Source: Hydrangea macrophylla
Taxonomy: Eukaryota; Streptophyta; Magnoliopsida; Cornales; Hydrangeaceae
Assembly (NCBI GenBank): GCA_033977485.1
Contig: CM066987.1
Location: 84,687,588 to 84,751,587, forward strand
Reading direction: 5' to 3'
DNA length: 64,000 nucleotides
Within the stretch, counting starts at the first letter, position 1, and each line of letters begins with the position of its first letter. The notes under the pieces are model-generated. The model was not told the DNA's origin. It was given only the letters and a program-made list of their open reading frames with translations, and made no database searches. Position numbers and translations under genes: made by a program. This document shows, piece after piece, positions 46,345 to 56,145 of this stretch.

Positions 46345-46358
46345 TTTTGGGGGGCAAT
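46345..46358 (+). other. Polypurine tract of the Tat element
   Basis: 'ttttggggggcaat' stands directly before TGTTTGCACCC, the first bases of the 3' LTR, on +. It shows that the outer element is + oriented and therefore that the PMD gene is antisense to it. Confidence 0.75.
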
Positions 46359-47484
46359 TGTTTGCACCCAAAAATCGCCAAAGGTTTTTTTTGAGCCCGA
46401 ATGAGTTGTTATAGTGGGCCTAAAGAGGATCGACCCAGGCTTTGTTCAAGAGAGGATCGGCCTAGGACTGTGAAGGGCTATCAGCCTCAAGAGAGCTGAC
46501 ATCACGTAACTTAGAGGGATGAGGCATAGGCTTGAGTCTGGTGGAGCGCGATAAGTGATCAAGAGAGCACACTCAGTGATCGGACACCATATTTGGAGGA
46601 AATGATAAAGACCAGCGGGATGAGCCCGATAGGTCAAAAGCAGACGTATAGCCGTCATCGGGCTCATAGGCGTCAGAGAAAATGACTAACGAAAGAACAT
46701 TAGCCCGATGAAGTTAAAAGTATGGTCATGTGAGCCCGATAGGTAAATGGAGTAGGTGGTTCCGTCTTTAGCTGTCATGATGATGTTACCCTGAAATTAA
46801 GGAGGCAAAGTTCGTTTAGGAATGGAATCTAATCACATCCAGCTGGATATGGAAGGCCAATCCCCAGGATTATGGGATTGAATCAATCAGGATTGAGATA
46901 AGGAAAGAGTTGGAAGTATGGAAGGATTCTGCTAGCTGTATCTTGCTTGGGGCACAATTTAAGGAGTTCTTGCCATATCAGGATTGTTGAAGGCCGCTAT
47001 AAATCTAGCAGGCTGGCCAAGCTACAATGGACTCCGCGTCTCTCTCTATAAACTGCATCCAAACAGCATTCAACAACATCCAAAAAGCATTCATAGTGTT
47101 TAGCCCTGTGTTCTTCCATTCATAGCAAATAGGTCTGTCCTTTTCGTTGTTTTTCTGTTTTCAGTCTTCTTGTTGAACAATCAGAGCTTGTTCTGATTAG
47201 GTTCTTTGTTATTTTTTTGTCATGATTTTCCAAACATTCAATAAGATATCTTCATATTTTATTAATCGTTTATGATTGTTTACTTGGTAAACTCTTGTAC
47301 TAATTGGCTTGTGTACTTCAATACTGTCATAAAACTTTTGGTGATGGTACTTTCCTACTCATCACACACAATCACCCGTTAGAAGTCAAATCTTCAAGCC
47401 TTGTGTATAGCTCACACAAGCAATTTAGGAATTTAGTTTGCACACTGAACCACTTTTGGTTCTGGCACGCCTGCACAAACTACA
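46359..47484 (+). repeat. 3' LTR of the Tat element
   Basis: Starts TGTTTGCACCC; the end is placed at 'ctgcacaaactaca' (47484), whose inverted form resembles the start, but this edge is uncertain by some tens of bases. TATA box 'ctataaat' at about 46992-46999 and a second 'ctataaac' near 47046. The U3 part repeats 'gagcccgat' and 'gatcggcct' motifs between 46390 and 46740. No mate LTR is present in the window. Confidence 0.65.
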
Positions 47485-47603
47485 CGAAAACAGTTACAGA
47501 GGAGGTAAGGTACCTTCTTCCTTCTTCTCGGTTATCTCTATCTCTTTTCTGTCAACTCTCTCTCTCTATCTCTCGTTCTATACCTATATACATATGAGCA
47601 GTT

Positions 47604-47759
47604 CTAGGGAGACTCCCTATTTGGGACTCCCTTAGCCTGAATTTACCATAAATAGCAAGAAAAACAGGTTCCAATGCACCTACCTTGCATTATAAACTAT
47701 TTTTCTTGCCATTTATGGCAAATTCGGGCTAAGGGAGTCCCAAATGGGAGTCTCCCCAG
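47604..47759. mobile_element. Fold-back MITE (156 bp)
   Basis: Two arms of about 58 bp are near-perfect inverted repeats: 'ggagactccc', 'tttgggactcccttagcc' and 'ataaatagcaagaaaaa' on the left are mirrored on the right. Termini are CTAGGGAGACTCCC and its complement with one change. The loop is about 40 bp. No coding capacity and no clear target duplication. Confidence 0.85.
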
Positions 47760-48005
47760 TTTTTTTTATTATATATATAGAGACATTTTGTAGTGTGTGT
47801 GAGTGTGCGGTTGAGAGGAAGTGGGGGAGGAAGTTAGGGTGATGTGGCAATAGTGGGGGTGATTAGTGAGATGGCGTGGTGTGGGGTGCATGGGTGTGTG
47901 TGTACGTGGGTAGGTGGGTGCGTGTGTGTGTATGCACAGTTTGTTTGTTTTTTTTTTTTTTTTTTGAATTTTTTTTTGAAGTCACACAGTGGTTACACGT
48001 TAACG

Positions 48006-48319
48006 GTGTCATTTTAGTTTCAGTTTCAATTGCATCAATTAGGTCTCTGAAATTTTAAATCGAATCAATTCGATCCAAATGTCCACTTTTGTGAGAAAAG
48101 TTGACATAATTTACTCACATATTATGCATTGTCACACTTGTTAAGGGTAAATATGGAATACCACCCATATATCAACCCGTTTATTAGCTTAATTGTGCAT
48201 AACAATAGATAAATTTTGTCAATTTTCTCACAGAATGAGGTATTTGGATCAAATTGCTTCTATTTAAAATTTAAGGAACAAAATTGACACAATTAAAGTT
48301 GTAGGGACTAAAATGACAC
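48006..48319. mobile_element. Degenerate fold-back MITE (about 314 bp)
   Basis: Arms of about 100 bp, inverted and perhaps three-quarters identical, both starting GTGTCATTTTAGT and containing 'aaattttaaat' and 'gatccaaat'. The centre is AT-rich. The flanks contain 'aaacttcaagggtcaatttt' which could extend the right arm. The superfamily is not determined. Confidence 0.65.
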
Positions 48320-48370
48320 AAGAATCAAACTTCAAGGGTCAATTTTATAATTAATCCTTATTAATATTCT

Positions 48371-48675
48371 AGGGATAAATTACATTTTACCCCCTATGGT
48401 TAGCTCTTGTGATATTTTTGCACCCATTAATTTAAAAGTGAACACTTAATCCCTTTATTATTTTAAACTAAAGTAAAATTATTAAGATTTATCTAACAAA
48501 AAAGTTTCCCTTTAATCTAAAATATCAAGGGATTATGTGAAATTGGGTCTAATCAAAGAAGATCAAGTGTCCACTTTTAAATCTCTGGGTTAAAGTGAAA
48601 TGGCTATAACACAAGAGTGTTAAGGGTCAACTTTTAAGGTGCAAACCACTATGGGGTTAAAAGGTAATTTGCCCT
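48371..48675. mobile_element. Fold-back MITE immediately upstream of the small gene (305 bp)
   Basis: Left arm 'agggataaattacattttac' and right arm 'aaaaggtaatttgccct' are inverted repeats, continuing inward with 'ctcttgtgata' against 'taacacaagag' and 'aaaagtgaacactt' against 'aagtgtccactttt'. Its right edge is about 45 bp from the TATA box of the following gene. Confidence 0.75.
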
Positions 48676-48718
48676 ATTTCGAGCGGAGTAAGGGTTTTCT
48701 CGCGGGTTTCAACTGGGC

Positions 48719-48732
48719 GGCGTATATATGCC
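48719..48732 (+). promoter_or_regulatory. Core promoter (TATA box) of the small gene
   Basis: 'gcgtatatatgcc' lies about 30 bp before a pyrimidine-rich stretch where transcription would start, and a 5' untranslated exon with a good splice donor ('tcaggtaaat', exon end 48832) follows. No other TATA in the neighbourhood has this context. Confidence 0.5.
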
Positions 48733-48907
48733 TAGGGTTTTCACTTTTCACAACTCACGTCTCTTTCTCTCTCTGCAGCTATCCTCACACCGTCACACGG
48801 CTCTCCAAACTCTGCAAGACATTCAAGTTCAGGTAAATCTCATCGTTTCCAGTGTATTGCATGGTGTGGGTTTCGTTTGTTTGTATCTTTGTATTTTCAA
48901 CAGATTG

Positions 48908-48910
<3 letters not shown>

Positions 48911-48946
<36 letters not shown>
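48911..48946. repeat. (TC)n microsatellite in the leader intron
   Basis: Eighteen TC units lie just before the acceptor 'ctatgcaag', so the repeat would form the polypyrimidine tract of the first intron. Its length may affect splicing. Confidence 0.95.
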
Positions 48947-48950
<4 letters not shown>

Positions 48951-48972
48951 GCAAGGGGTCTCTTTCATTTCC

Positions 48973-49513
48973 ATGGCCAAGGAAACGCCAACGAGGAGGA
49001 CGAGCAAGAGACTGGTGGGATCCACTACACCGAGGAGGAGCCAGAGACTGACGAAGAAGAAGGTATAAAGAGTTTCCGGATCGACACCGCTTGTTTGTTT
49101 GTTTCCCATATTTTTTATAATTTATTTATTTATAATGAAAGAGATTTAGGACTCACTCTCTCTTGCGATCAGACGTACAGAAGGACCGCCGCTGCACCTT
49201 GCAATCAGAGGCAGGCCTCCACTGCCGCAGCGCCTCCTTCACCCATGCCGCAAGCACCTGTTACCGCCGCCTCCTCCCCCGTCACTGCTACTGGTTTCCA
49301 GGTAATGTCCATCTTTGATCTCACTTTTCAATTTTAAATTGAGTATTATATGTATTTGAGTGATTTGTTTTGTAAATTTTATTGTCTCATTTTATTTTTA
49401 TTTTTATTTTTTAGTTGAACCGTCAAGTATCAAGTCTGTGTGTATACAGAGAAATTTTTGGATACCCTCAAAGGTACCACGCGGCATGCCACTTGGTACC
49501 CCGTACCCAATAG
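48973..49513 (+). CDS. Putative small host gene, spliced, encoding a basic protein of about 105 aa
   Basis: I do not recognise a family. Proposed structure: 5' leader intron 48833-48955 (GT-AG, with a (TC)n tract as pyrimidine tract), ATG at 48973, exons 48973-49062, 49173-49301 and 49415-49513, introns with donors AAG/gtataa and CAG/gtaatg and acceptors 'cttgcgatcag' and 'attttttag'. All three exons join in phase. Residues 1-30 are Lys/Arg/Ser/Thr-rich ('RRTSKRLVG', 'PRRSQRLTKKK'), like a DNA- or chromatin-binding tail; the middle is Ala/Pro-rich; the end has 'CVYREIFGYPQRYHAACH'. The last exon could differ, because another frame stays open from 49360 to 49776. Based on splice signals and phase alone. 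Confidence 0.4.
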
Positions 49514-49776
49514 AAGTGCTCCACACGAACAATGAAACCCACCACAAAAAATTTAAATGGCCTAATAATCCTACGTGGTGCTTCCTCATTGGGTGTGGGA
49601 CACCAAATAGGCTCTACCTTGAGGCTACACAAAACCTTCTCGGGTATACATGTTTCTGTCAACCCGTTAATAGAAATCTTATCTTAAGATTTAAGAATGA
49701 ATGGTGGTGCCTTTGTCCCAGAAGATATGTTCTGTTTTTTTTTTTTAATTTATCTAATGATGATGTGATTTTTTGA

Positions 49777-50356
49777 AGATATGGAGTCTTTGGTTGTTTT
49801 TTTGGTGATGGTAATCGTAGCCAATAAACAGAGCATGCGCAATACCAATCCTAGGACTGTCATAACAAAAAGTGAAACCAAAAGAAATAAATTATCAAAA
49901 TTCCAATGTGAGAAAAATTGCTAGAATTCCCACTAAACCCGAACATGGTATTTAAGAATATTAAATATGCAAATCAAGTTGTTTGTGTTTTACAACATGA
50001 GAGTTTGTTCCGGTGATGTCAAGTTGATAATTTTCTAGTGAAGGAAAGGAAAGCTGATAATTTGTATTTTTTTTTGGCCTTGTAGCAATAATAACATTGT
50101 TGTTGCAATTCCTCTTATATTTTTATTTTGAATTAATTGTTATGCAACTTGTTATGTCATGTTTATTGTGTCAAGATGTCTTGTTATGGATAATCTTAGA
50201 GGACTATGTCGTGTAATGAATTATTGTTATGGTGTATTTTTTAATTTACTTTTTTTTTTAGAGTTGCTGCATTTCTAAATTGGGATTTTGATGGATAATG
50301 TATGGAAAGTGTGATAATGTTTTTATGTGACATTTAAATTTTTTAATTTTGTATTA
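49777..50356. other. AT-rich intergenic stretch
   Basis: Nothing recognisable: no open frame of note, no inverted repeat, several short poly-T runs. Probably downstream flank of the small gene. Confidence 0.5.
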
Positions 50357-50650
50357 CTCCATCCGTCCCATTTTACACCATCTTTAGGAACTCAACTTTT
50401 TAAGGGGACAAAAAAAATCTATACCTACCTACTTTCTACAATTGTCCATAATCTTTACAACTACTTTTGTGTGTGTGTTTTGCCTTTGGTTTAGATTTCA
50501 AAGAAGGGTAGTATTGGAAACTAAGAAGCACCGACACGGATATGTGACACTGATACGACACGACTTGAATGCGTCTATATGCTATTTCTCAAAAAAGCAT
50601 GATACGATATGTCGGGGACACGATATTTAAAAAATATTTTTTAAAATATA

Positions 50651-50890
50651 CTCCCTCCGTCCCATTGTATGTATCCCCTTTTCCTTTTTGGTTTGTCCCA
50701 AAATTGTTGTCCACTTTCCTAAATTAGTATGCAAATTTTACTTAGTTTCCCAAACTACCCTTCCTTACAATCAACACAAAAAAAAAAGTGCAATGATTAT
50801 GGGCAATTGTGGGCAGTAGGTGTAGATTCTTTTTGTCCCCTTAAATAGTTGGATTCCCAAAAAGGGACACATAAAATGGGACGGAGGGAG
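50651..50890. mobile_element. Stowaway MITE nested in the TIR element (240 bp)
   Basis: Perfect-type termini CTCCCTCCGTCCCATTGTA and AAAATGGGACGGAGGGAG with TA on both sides (50649-50650, 50891-50892). Related to the outer Stowaway but not its other half, as both have two complete ends. Confidence 0.9.
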
Positions 50891-51319
50891 TATATTTTAC
50901 CATGTCTAATCAAAATTGTCCTCATAAATCACAACAATATTATAAATTTATAACGTTATCAATACCAACAAAGTAAATGAATATAATGTTTCCATAATTA
51001 TAAACATAAACCGTAATTAGTAAAACCCTAATGTTTTATTTATATATATATTATATACAAACACATACTTCAAGGATGGATATTTAAAACCAATTTATAT
51101 TAAAATACTATAGAATAATATAAAATTTGTGATTTTTTGTGTGAATTTTTTTTTTTAGAAACAACAATATTTTTGGGGTGAAATGACTAAAATATTAATA
51201 TTTTATAAATATATGACTCATGGGATATTTTACTATTATTATTAAGTTAAATATATGTGTATAATAGGTATAGGGGCAAAGCTATTTAGATCACTATCGA
51301 GTATCGACAGTTCATGGCG

Positions 51320-51321
<2 letters not shown>

Positions 51322-51362
<41 letters not shown>
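51322..51362. repeat. (GA)n microsatellite
   Basis: Twenty GA units within the TIR element, next to 'ttcatggcgg'. It is a simple repeat. Confidence 0.95.
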
Positions 51363-51363
<1 letters not shown>

Positions 51364-51904
51364 TTGCGATCAGAGACTTTGAAGTCTGAAACAGCCCAAA
51401 CGATCTTCATTGAATCAACATCGAACTGTGCCTTCTCTCTAGTTTCTCTCATCAGCTAAAATCCTGATTGCGAGCACGTCGAGCAGCAGCAGGTGGATTT
51501 GATTGTGAGCAGCAGGTTTGTTACTTCTTTGATCTTCTTCTTCTTCTTCTTCCCTCTCCATTTTTAGGGTTTTTCGAATCGAATGACATGTTGCGTGTCG
51601 CGATCGTGCGTGTCACGATCGTGTCCTTTGTGTGTCAGGAATGTGTCGCCTGCGTGTCAGCCCAAGAAAAATGAATAAAAAACTCAGATTCGTAAAAGTG
51701 CGTATCTGACATGTATTACGAGCGTGTCGAGTTGTGTAGGTGTCGAATACGCGAATCGACACTAGTACGACCCCAAATTAGAGTGTCGGTGCTTCATAGA
51801 TTGGAAAATAAGTAAAAATTATATACCAATTTAGGAAAGTGGACAATAATTTTGGGACAACCCAAAAAGGAAAGAATGCCAAATAAAATGGGACGGAGGG
51901 AGTA

Positions 51905-52331
51905 CTATAACAAGTTCATTGTACCTTACTTAATGTTTGTTGCCATAGTGGAGCCTCAGTCTCTGTATGAATCATCACGAGATATACTATGGATCGCTAG
52001 TTTGGGTTAATTTATATAAATAATTATATTTAATACTTAATTATGACGTCATGGTTCGATATCAGTTCACCTGACAGTTGAACTGTTAACCCTTGCCCCG
52101 GTCATTTTTCCAGTTCGATAAATTGTCCGATTTTTACTGCTATTACCTGAGATTCGCAACTCCCTCTCTGAGATCTCTGTTTCAATCTTCTCTCGTTTTC
52201 TTGTCTTTCTTCTCACCGCCACTGTGACAGCGTGCCTATAAAACTTTAGTTATATATTTAGGATATTGAGAAGAAGAATCAACAAAGACGATGGTATTGT
52301 TTAACCTATCTGCTTTTGGCCTTACTAATAT
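51905..52331. other. Unassigned stretch
   Basis: Pyrimidine-rich sequence at 52160-52220 and 'gacgatggtattgtttaac' at about 52288, the latter recurring in the tandem units at 54207 and 54316. No gene is recognisable. Confidence 0.4.
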
Positions 52332-53300
52332 TTAGTATGTTAATATGTTATTTTTTTGAAACACTAGTCAGTCTTCTTATGTTTTTTCATGTCATGGTCA
52401 AGTCTTCTCACTGCCTTTAGACGTTAGTGATATATTATTACATGTATAATAATATTTTATTATTATATCCTTATCTTTATATATCATCAATCAATCATAT
52501 CATAATATTTTATTACTGATTGGACAAAAAAGTTGTGGATACCTAAAACATTGAAGCCTTCAGTGTTTTTTTAAATGGCGGACCTTTGTATTTATTTAGC
52601 ATTAAAGCATTAAAAAGCCTTTGGTGATAAATAAAGTCCATTTGTCTACCCAAAATGCACGATTATTTCTGAAAGAATCACAGAGAAATTATAAGATTGA
52701 AAACATCACACATTGTTTTGATTTTTTTTCATATGCCACCTATAAAAACCTTTTCTCCTCCAGGAATTTCTTGCACTAATACATCGAAATCATCCTAGAA
52801 TTGTCTTCTTATGTTAACCTTTAGTATGTTAATATGTTATTTTTTTGAAACACTAGTCAGTCTTCTTATGTTTTTTCATGTCATGGTCAAGTCTTCTCAC
52901 TGCCTTTAGACTCAGTGATATATTATTACATGTATAATAATATTTTATTATTATATCCTTTTCTTTATATATCATCAATCAATCATATCATAATATTTTA
53001 TTACTGATTGGACAAAAAGTTATGGATACCTAAAACATTGAAGCCTATAGTGTTTTTTTTTAATTGGCGGACCTTTGTATTTATTTAGCATTAAAGCATT
53101 AAAAAGCCTTTGGTGATAAATAAAGTCCATTTGTCTACCCAAAATGCACGATTATTTCTGAAAGAATCACAGAGAAATTATAAGATTGAAAACATCACAT
53201 TGTTTTGATTTTTTTCATATGCCACCGATAAAAACCTTTTCTCCTCGGGAGTTTCTTGCATTTATACATCGAAATCATCCTAGAATTGTCTTTTAGCGTG
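52332..53300. repeat. Two-copy tandem duplication with a period of about 489 bp
   Basis: 52332-52820 and 52821-53300 are near-identical, sharing 'ttagtatgttaatatgttat', 'caagtcttctcactgcc' and 'catcgaaatcatcctagaat'. Differences are few and include small indels. Parts of the unit recur at 54000-54090 and 54340-54395, so a larger, older duplication of the region also exists. Confidence 0.85.
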
Positions 53301-53700
53301 TTCCTCCTATCCACTTGGGGTGCGTATGCACTAATCTCATTGATTATATCTCCCCTCACCACCAGTTTGAGTAGCAATAATCTATCTCATTTCCTTTTTA
53401 CTGCTACCACCTTATCCTTGAGGTTCTTCTCTACTACAATATCAGCACCATTTCTATTTTTAACTTGGATAGTATAAAAAAAATCTTAGAACTAGTGTTT
53501 TCAATCTCATTTGCTTCCTCTCCTACCCACATCATTTATTGGATGCAAGCTACATTGATCTTCCTTCTAATCATAGTGTCTACTAGTTCCAAAGCCTTAC
53601 CATAAGGTTCCTATATTCGATGTTGCTAATCTAAGCCTATAGTTTTGGACTAGCTTCTTTACCCGCGGTGGTCCAGGAGAGTGCGGGAACCCTTGCCTAT
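53297..53700 (-). pseudogene. L1-like LINE endonuclease remnant
   Basis: On - consecutive frames read 'KKLVQNYRLRLATSNIGTL', 'GKALELVDTMIRRKINVACI' and, after a stop, 'WVGEEANEIENT', then 'KDKVVAVKRK', 'LLLLKLVVRGDI' and 'EISAYAPQV'. These are the N-terminal blocks of the APE-type endonuclease ORF of plant L1 elements. Two stops and a frameshift break it, and RT is absent. The fragment is about 130 residues long and is a 5'-end piece of ORF2, unusual as most LINE remnants are 3' ends. Confidence 0.75.
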
Positions 53701-54126
53701 TTAACACCACACTTGGGCGTCGATGCGGCGCGCATTTTTCGAAATTCCCAGAGGCAGGCTCAACGTGTCGTTTAAAGGGTACACCCTAGTGTTTATGCGT
53801 AGATTCATATTATGATTCATTTCATTAGGATCTGATGGTGTTTTTTGATGTGCTGACTGTCGAGCTATCTATTGCACTAAACCTACTCATTTATGGCTTG
53901 GGACCGACAGCATTGAACACAATGCACGTAGAGCTAAAATAAAGGCTGCACGTCATGTGTATTTTCTTTTTATAGGCTATATGCATTTTGTAGTACTATC
54001 CCTAATGTAGGATTATTTTTGAAAGAGCCACAGAGAAATTATAAGTTTGAAAACAACAGACATTGTTTTGATTTTTTTCACATGACCTTTGAACTTAATT
54101 CAATATAGCTTACTATAGAAGTTAAA

Positions 54127-54336
54127 ATATTTTTCAGTTAGACGCTTTCTAGATGCCTCAAACTTCCGATTCTTTAGTTATATAGGAGGTGTAGAAGAAG
54201 AATCAAAAAAGACGATGGTATTATTTAACCCATATTTTTCAGCTAGACGCTTTCTAGATGGCCCAAACTTCCGATTCTTTAGTTATATAGGAGGTGTAGA
54301 AGAAGAATCAAGAAAGACGATGGTATTATTTAACCC
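54127..54336. repeat. Two-copy tandem repeat with a period of 105 bp
   Basis: Units share 'agacgctttctagatg', 'aacttccgattctttagtta' and 'gacgatggtattatttaacc'. It relates to sequence at 52240-52310, next to the larger duplication. Confidence 0.9.
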
Positions 54337-54417
54337 ATCTCCTTTTGGCCTTACTAATATTTAATTCATGAGTACATTATTTTTTGAAACACTAGTTAGT
54401 CTTCTGAGGTTGGGGAC

Positions 54418-55353
54418 CAGATGGGCTTATTGAGGAATCTATCGCGGTCGGGGACAAGATGGGCTTTGCTCTAGACCCCTTGGACCTTCCTTAATCTAAA
54501 GCTCTCGCTGCCCCTACTGCCGCTACCAAGGGGCAAAACAAAGGGAAATATGTGGCGGTTGGCCATCCTGTACTATGAGGTGGCAAGTCTGTGGATGCGT
54601 ACATTGCATCATACTGCAAGAAGTTGGCCACAAAGTTCGCCAGTACGGTTGATTTGGTGAAGAATCCTGGCTTTCTCCTGTCCTGCATCAATGCTCAACT
54701 TGGGGTAATTTCTTATTTTAATTCATTATATCTTTCTGGGCTTTCTCTAATATTGACCTCCATGCTTTCTTACTGTTCCAGGGCGCTTTTATGACTGCTG
54801 CCATTGGCAAAGCCAATTTTGAGGGGTCTAGTATGGAAGACCTTCTGGCTCAGCTGGTGGAGAAAGTTTCCGCCGAGACAGCCTGGGCAGACGGTCTCCA
54901 AGCCGACCTTACAAGGGTCAACTTGGAGAAGGCGACCATAGACTCCCAGCTTCTGGAAGTCCAGCTTCAACTTGAGGAGGTCAAAAAGAGAGCCGAACAA
55001 CTTGAGGGAGCCGCTAAAGCAGCTGAAGTACTTCTCGGGGCGGAGAATGAAGTCACAGCCAAGCTTAGAGAAAGCATGGAAGAGGAGAAGTAGGCTACAA
55101 CCCTGGCTTATTTTACCGAGAAGAAGGGTGAGCTGGTAAAAATGGGATCCGTACTAGCCAACAAAGGGTATGAAAAAGGATGGGCTGTGTGAAGAGGAGA
55201 TTCCAGGAAAGTTAGAGGACCCATTTCCCTGAAATCGATATCAGCCAAATCTTTCTTGATGTAGAGGATATTAATAAGGAGAATTCTGAGGTTCCCCCTT
55301 CTGCTACGGGTCCTGAGGCTGACCCTTTGGCTGAGATCCTTCCTTTGGCGTAG
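54418..55353 (+). pseudogene. Additional-gene fragment of a Tat element, coiled-coil C-terminal part with intron
   Basis: On + the exon 'MDAYIASYCKKLATKFAST' to 'LLSCINAQLG' ends at 54704; an intron of 77 nt (54705-54781, GTAATT...TTCCAG, CTAAT branch-like motif) follows; the next exon, from 'GAFMTAAIGKANFEG', is 100 codons of Glu/Lys/Leu-rich coiled coil ('LLEVQLQLEEVKKRAEQLEG'). After a stop at 55091 the frame continues 'ATTLAYFTEKKGELV' and ends in an acidic, Pro-rich tail near 55353. Similar in design to the C-terminal half of the antisense gene in the first Tat element. It lies 5' of the N-terminal block at 56146, an order that cannot come from one intact gene. Confidence 0.55.
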
Positions 55354-55599
55354 CCCATTCTGCGATTGTTGATGATACTATCCATTCAGGACAAATACAC
55401 CTTTCAGAGCAGTAGTTTTTTTGGGTTATAGGCTGGACTGAGCTGGAGTCCTACTTCCCCCTTTAAATATTATTATGAATATACTGGTTGTTTATGCACA
55501 CTACTTTTATTGGCATTGTATAGCCCTTACCTTGAATGCTTGGCCTAATGCGAATACGTAAACTTTGTGGCTTTCTCTAGGTTTTAGAATAAATCTCCT

Positions 55600-55805
55600 T
55601 ACTTTGAATTTTTCTAGATTTGAGGTCAGATGCAGGGCATTATAGCTTGACCTGAGCCGAACACTTGAATAAATCTTTGTTTTGAATTTTTCTAGATTTG
55701 AGGTCAGATGCAGGGCATTATCGCCTGACCTGAGCTGAACACTTTGTTTTGGATTTTTCTAGATTTGAGGTCAGATGCATTATATCCTGATCTGAGATGA
55801 ACACT
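55600..55805. repeat. Three-copy tandem repeat of 65-85 bp
   Basis: Copies share 'tttctagatttgaggtcaga' and 'tgcagggcattat', then 'gacctgagc' and 'gaacactt'; the third is shortened. Lies between the coiled-coil fragment and the promoter of the next gene. Confidence 0.9.
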
Positions 55806-55839
55806 TAGAAAAACAAAATCTCTGGAGCGTGGGTTAGCA

Positions 55840-56060
55840 CGCGTGACCACGTGCCTCCTGACTTGATTATGATGCATGTTGTCACATCGCATTAAATGCG
55901 TCAGCCTTTTTAGATTCCTAACCGTCGTATTAGTGGTTAACTTCTTTGGATCTAACCGTTCAAATCTTTGAGGTGCAAATGTACTCCCGGCATTAATTGT
56001 GACCATCATTTAGACTGGTTGGGAGACATGTCGTTGCCGACGTCTGTTCCTATATAACCT
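55840..56060 (+). promoter_or_regulatory. Promoter of the additional gene: G-box and TATA box
   Basis: A TATA box 'ctatataacc' at 56050-56058 lies 95 bp before the ATG at 56146, a spacing typical of plant promoters. Upstream are a G-box CACGTG (55848-55853) and two AACCGT motifs (about 55921 and 55954), the core of Myb-type sites. It faces the pol of the second Tat element, so it would drive antisense transcription. Confidence 0.45.
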
Positions 56061-56145
56061 CTTAGGCGCTCCTGTAAGTAGTTACCTTACCAACAATATC
56101 TTCTTCCTTTGTCCCTCTAGCTGATTAAAATTCTTTGCCTTTTTC

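Larger units (their letters stand above)
2537..47484 (+). mobile_element. 5'-truncated Tat-lineage (Retand-like) Ty3/gypsy element, host of the nest
   Basis: The surviving parts, in order, are pol from RT onward (2537-5320, +), an opposing additional gene on - (5414 to 46073, in five pieces), a polypurine tract (46345-46358) and a + oriented 3' LTR (46359 to about 47484). Two RNase H domains in pol place it in the Tat lineage. Gag, protease and the 5' LTR are absent; the left break is inside RT. The insertions at 5541, 15128, 22620 and 44044 each have short direct repeats at their edges, so the pieces can be ordered without guesswork. Pol carries many stops, so this is a dead copy. Confidence 0.75.
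50521..51799. mobile_element. Non-autonomous TIR DNA transposon with 8-bp target duplication
   Basis: Termini CTAAGAAGCACCGACAC and, inverted, CTATGAAGCACCGACAC (one mismatch in 17), flanked by perfect ATTGGAAA at 50513-50520 and 51800-51807. An 8-bp duplication points to hAT; a Mutator-like element (8-11 bp) is also possible. Both ends carry many GACAC/GTGTC copies (50540-50630 and 51595-51780) that could be subterminal transposase sites. The middle contains a Stowaway MITE, a (GA)n tract and genic-looking sequence (51370-51590), possibly captured. No transposase is encoded. Confidence 0.75.
50357..51902. mobile_element. Stowaway (Tc1/mariner) MITE, split by a second DNA element
   Basis: Left terminus CTCCATCCGTCCCATTTTA and right terminus TAAAATGGGACGGAGGGAG, each beside TA (50355-50356, 51903-51904), the target dinucleotide of Tc1/mariner elements. 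Removing the inserted element with one of its ATTGGAAA copies leaves about 259 bp, the normal size of a Stowaway MITE. Confidence 0.85.

Noticed and set aside
49360..49776. A 138-codon + strand frame as a separate gene
   Set aside because: No start context or recognisable motif, and its first part overlaps the proposed last exon and intron of the small gene; kept only as a caveat there.
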